DNA of 6,167 bases from Bacillota bacterium (lineage in GTDB: Bacteria; Bacillota_E; Sulfobacillia; Sulfobacillales; Sulfobacillaceae): the NCBI GenBank assembly GCA_021802375.1, contig JAKAAL010000283.1, forward strand, positions 1-6,167, in the 5' to 3' direction. A model generated the notes under the pieces. That model did no database searches. It saw only the letters and a program-made list of their open reading frames with translations, and was not told the origin of the DNA. The position numbers and the translations under genes are program-made. Of this stretch, positions 5,106 through 6,167 are shown one piece after another. Numbering within the stretch: position 1 is the first letter of the stretch; every line of letters begins with the position of its first letter.

Positions 5106-6167
5106 ATGGTGACGACCATTCGTGGTTGTAGCGCAGATGGCACGATGGGTGACGACTACGAGAGACTCTTCTGTGGCGTCGCAATGTGGGTCGAATCTTA
5201 TGGTGAGTATGCGGAGGGGTTTATGTATCAGTATGCGACAGGAATATTGCTAGCAAACGTGTTGGGCCGATCAGGACCGGGATGGCATCGGTTCAACGTA
5301 AGTGGGGTCACGGTTTGGGAGAGGTCGGTATTGAGCAAGGAAAGCACCGACTACCTTTTCGCTTTGAAAACAAGAACGGATGTCCGACTCGTTGTCGAAC
5401 TGACTCGCAAGCCGGGACATCCTGCAGCCCAAGTGTACGCAAGCACCACACCGATGGATTATCGCATTTTAAACGGAATGGTGACTGTGGATGCAACCCC
5501 AAATGTCATCATGAAGGATCTGCGTAGTGGGTGGGTGACGGCCGGAAAGCCAAATTACGATCTTGAATTTCTGACGCACACAGCCGGCGTGGGATTGCCA
5601 GCTGGACTGAACGACATATCCCGAGTGCAGGGCAAGGGTGGAGTCCCAGAGTGGGAAACTAGTCGTCTCCTGGGCCATCTCATTCCCACCTCTGGCTATA
5701 ATCGATTTGGCGCTACCGTGCGCATGCGGGGAGCTCCTCCTTTTAAAACGGAGAAGCCCTCGATACCAGGGTTCCCTTATCTTTCCATAGGTGGTAGCAA
5801 TGTGTGTGGACTGTACGTATGCACGCCCAGGCCCATGTATTTCGACGTTCTAACTAGTACTCTTGCAGTGAATGCGGTTGTCGGCTTTGAGAACGCGGGG
5901 AACTACCGAATAAATTCGCTGGTTTACCCTAACCGGGTTGACTTCGAATCTCCCTTTGCGTTCTATAACTTCTTAGCTAACAGCCGCTATGCCCAATTAG
6001 TGGTACGGGCTGAAAATTACCCTGGAGGGGATCGATTCGGTTTTGTTCCCGGGGAAGCCCCTTATCCGCGAATGTCATTTAGGTATTCATGGGCCGGAAA
6101 TAATCCTGAATTGTGGAGTTACAGCTTGGATGTTGCCGGTGAATTTTCATTTCACCATATCTTCCAC
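5106..6167 (+). CDS. large protein of unknown function, 3'-truncated
   Basis: I do not recognise this protein. An unbroken frame of 354 codons runs from ATG 5106 to the right edge with no stop, so the gene continues outside. A TAG at 5103-5105 and TAA at 5064-5066 exclude a longer N-terminus in this frame. GGAAG at 5094-5098 is seven bases before the ATG; later ATGs at 5145 and 5184 lack such a site. There is no clear signal peptide or membrane segment; only residues about 44-53 are mildly hydrophobic. The protein is rich in Gly, Tyr, Trp, Phe and Pro, with many alternating short strands (VRLVVELTR at 93-101, YDLEFLTH at 151-158, MSFRYSWAG at 323-331). This suggests a mostly beta fold, as in carbohydrate-binding or extracellular proteins. 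Only four Cys are visible (8, 23, 234, 239). A polysaccharide-related role is inferred only from the divergent neighbours. Confidence 0.82.
   Translation, partial: MVTTIRGCSADGTMGDDYERLFCGVAMWVESYGEYAEGFMYQYATGILLANVLGRSGPGWHRFNVSGVTVWERSVLSKESTDYLFALKTRTDVRLVVELTRKPGHPAAQVYASTTPMDYRILNGMVTVDATPNVIMKDLRSGWVTAGKPNYDLEFLTHTAGVGLPAGLNDISRVQGKGGVPEWETSRLLGHLIPTSGYNRFGATVRMRGAPPFKTEKPSIPGFPYLSIGGSNVCGLYVCTPRPMYFDVLTSTLAVNAVVGFENAGNYRINSLVYPNRVDFESPFAFYNFLANSRYAQLVVRAENYPGGDRFGFVPGEAPYPRMSFRYSWAGNNPELWSYSLDVAGEFSFHHIFH

Noticed and set aside
5282..5527. Plus-strand 81-codon frame inside the unknown gene
   Set aside because: It lies in a different frame within the 354-codon open frame and has no ribosome binding site; it is a shadow frame.
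1..6167. CRISPR array, tRNA, rRNA, insertion sequence or toxin-antitoxin pair
   Set aside because: I saw no regularly spaced repeats, tRNA-like cloverleaf, transposase motif or terminal inverted repeats with target duplications in the window.

Overview
This window looks like part of a bacterial surface-polysaccharide (exopolysaccharide, capsule or O-antigen-like) locus. Three of its five genes make or modify sugar chains, one exports lipid-linked glycan units, and one is a large unrecognised protein. Base composition is moderate, roughly half G+C by eye. Purine-rich ribosome binding sites (AAAGGGAG, AAAGGAAGG) and a probable TTG start fit a Gram-positive, Firmicutes-like host, but this is a weak inference and no species can be named from these bases.

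Layout. Positions 1-1077 (+) hold the C-terminal part of a Wzx-type flippase whose start lies left of the window. Positions 1078-1504 are a convergent gap with two hairpins that fold best in the flippase mRNA. Three minus-strand genes follow, read right to left: a GT2 glycosyltransferase (4730-3735), a hexapeptide-repeat O-acetyltransferase (3678-3070) and a GT4 glycosyltransferase (2686-1505). The first two are 56 bases apart and probably co-transcribed. A 383-base gap with a nested inverted repeat separates the acetyltransferase from the GT4 gene. Positions 4731-5105 form a divergent control region, with a candidate promoter for each direction and a small palindrome just downstream of each. 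From 5106 (+) to the right edge there is one uninterrupted reading frame of 354 codons with no stop inside the window; I do not recognise its product.

How the genes may work together. The GT2 and GT4 enzymes would add sugars to a lipid-linked repeat unit on the cytoplasmic face of the membrane. The acetyltransferase would decorate a sugar hydroxyl, and the flippase would move the unit across the membrane. The donors, acceptors and linkages cannot be read from the sequence. The unknown gene shares a control region with this set, so it may be co-regulated with it, but nothing in its sequence proves a role in polysaccharide metabolism.
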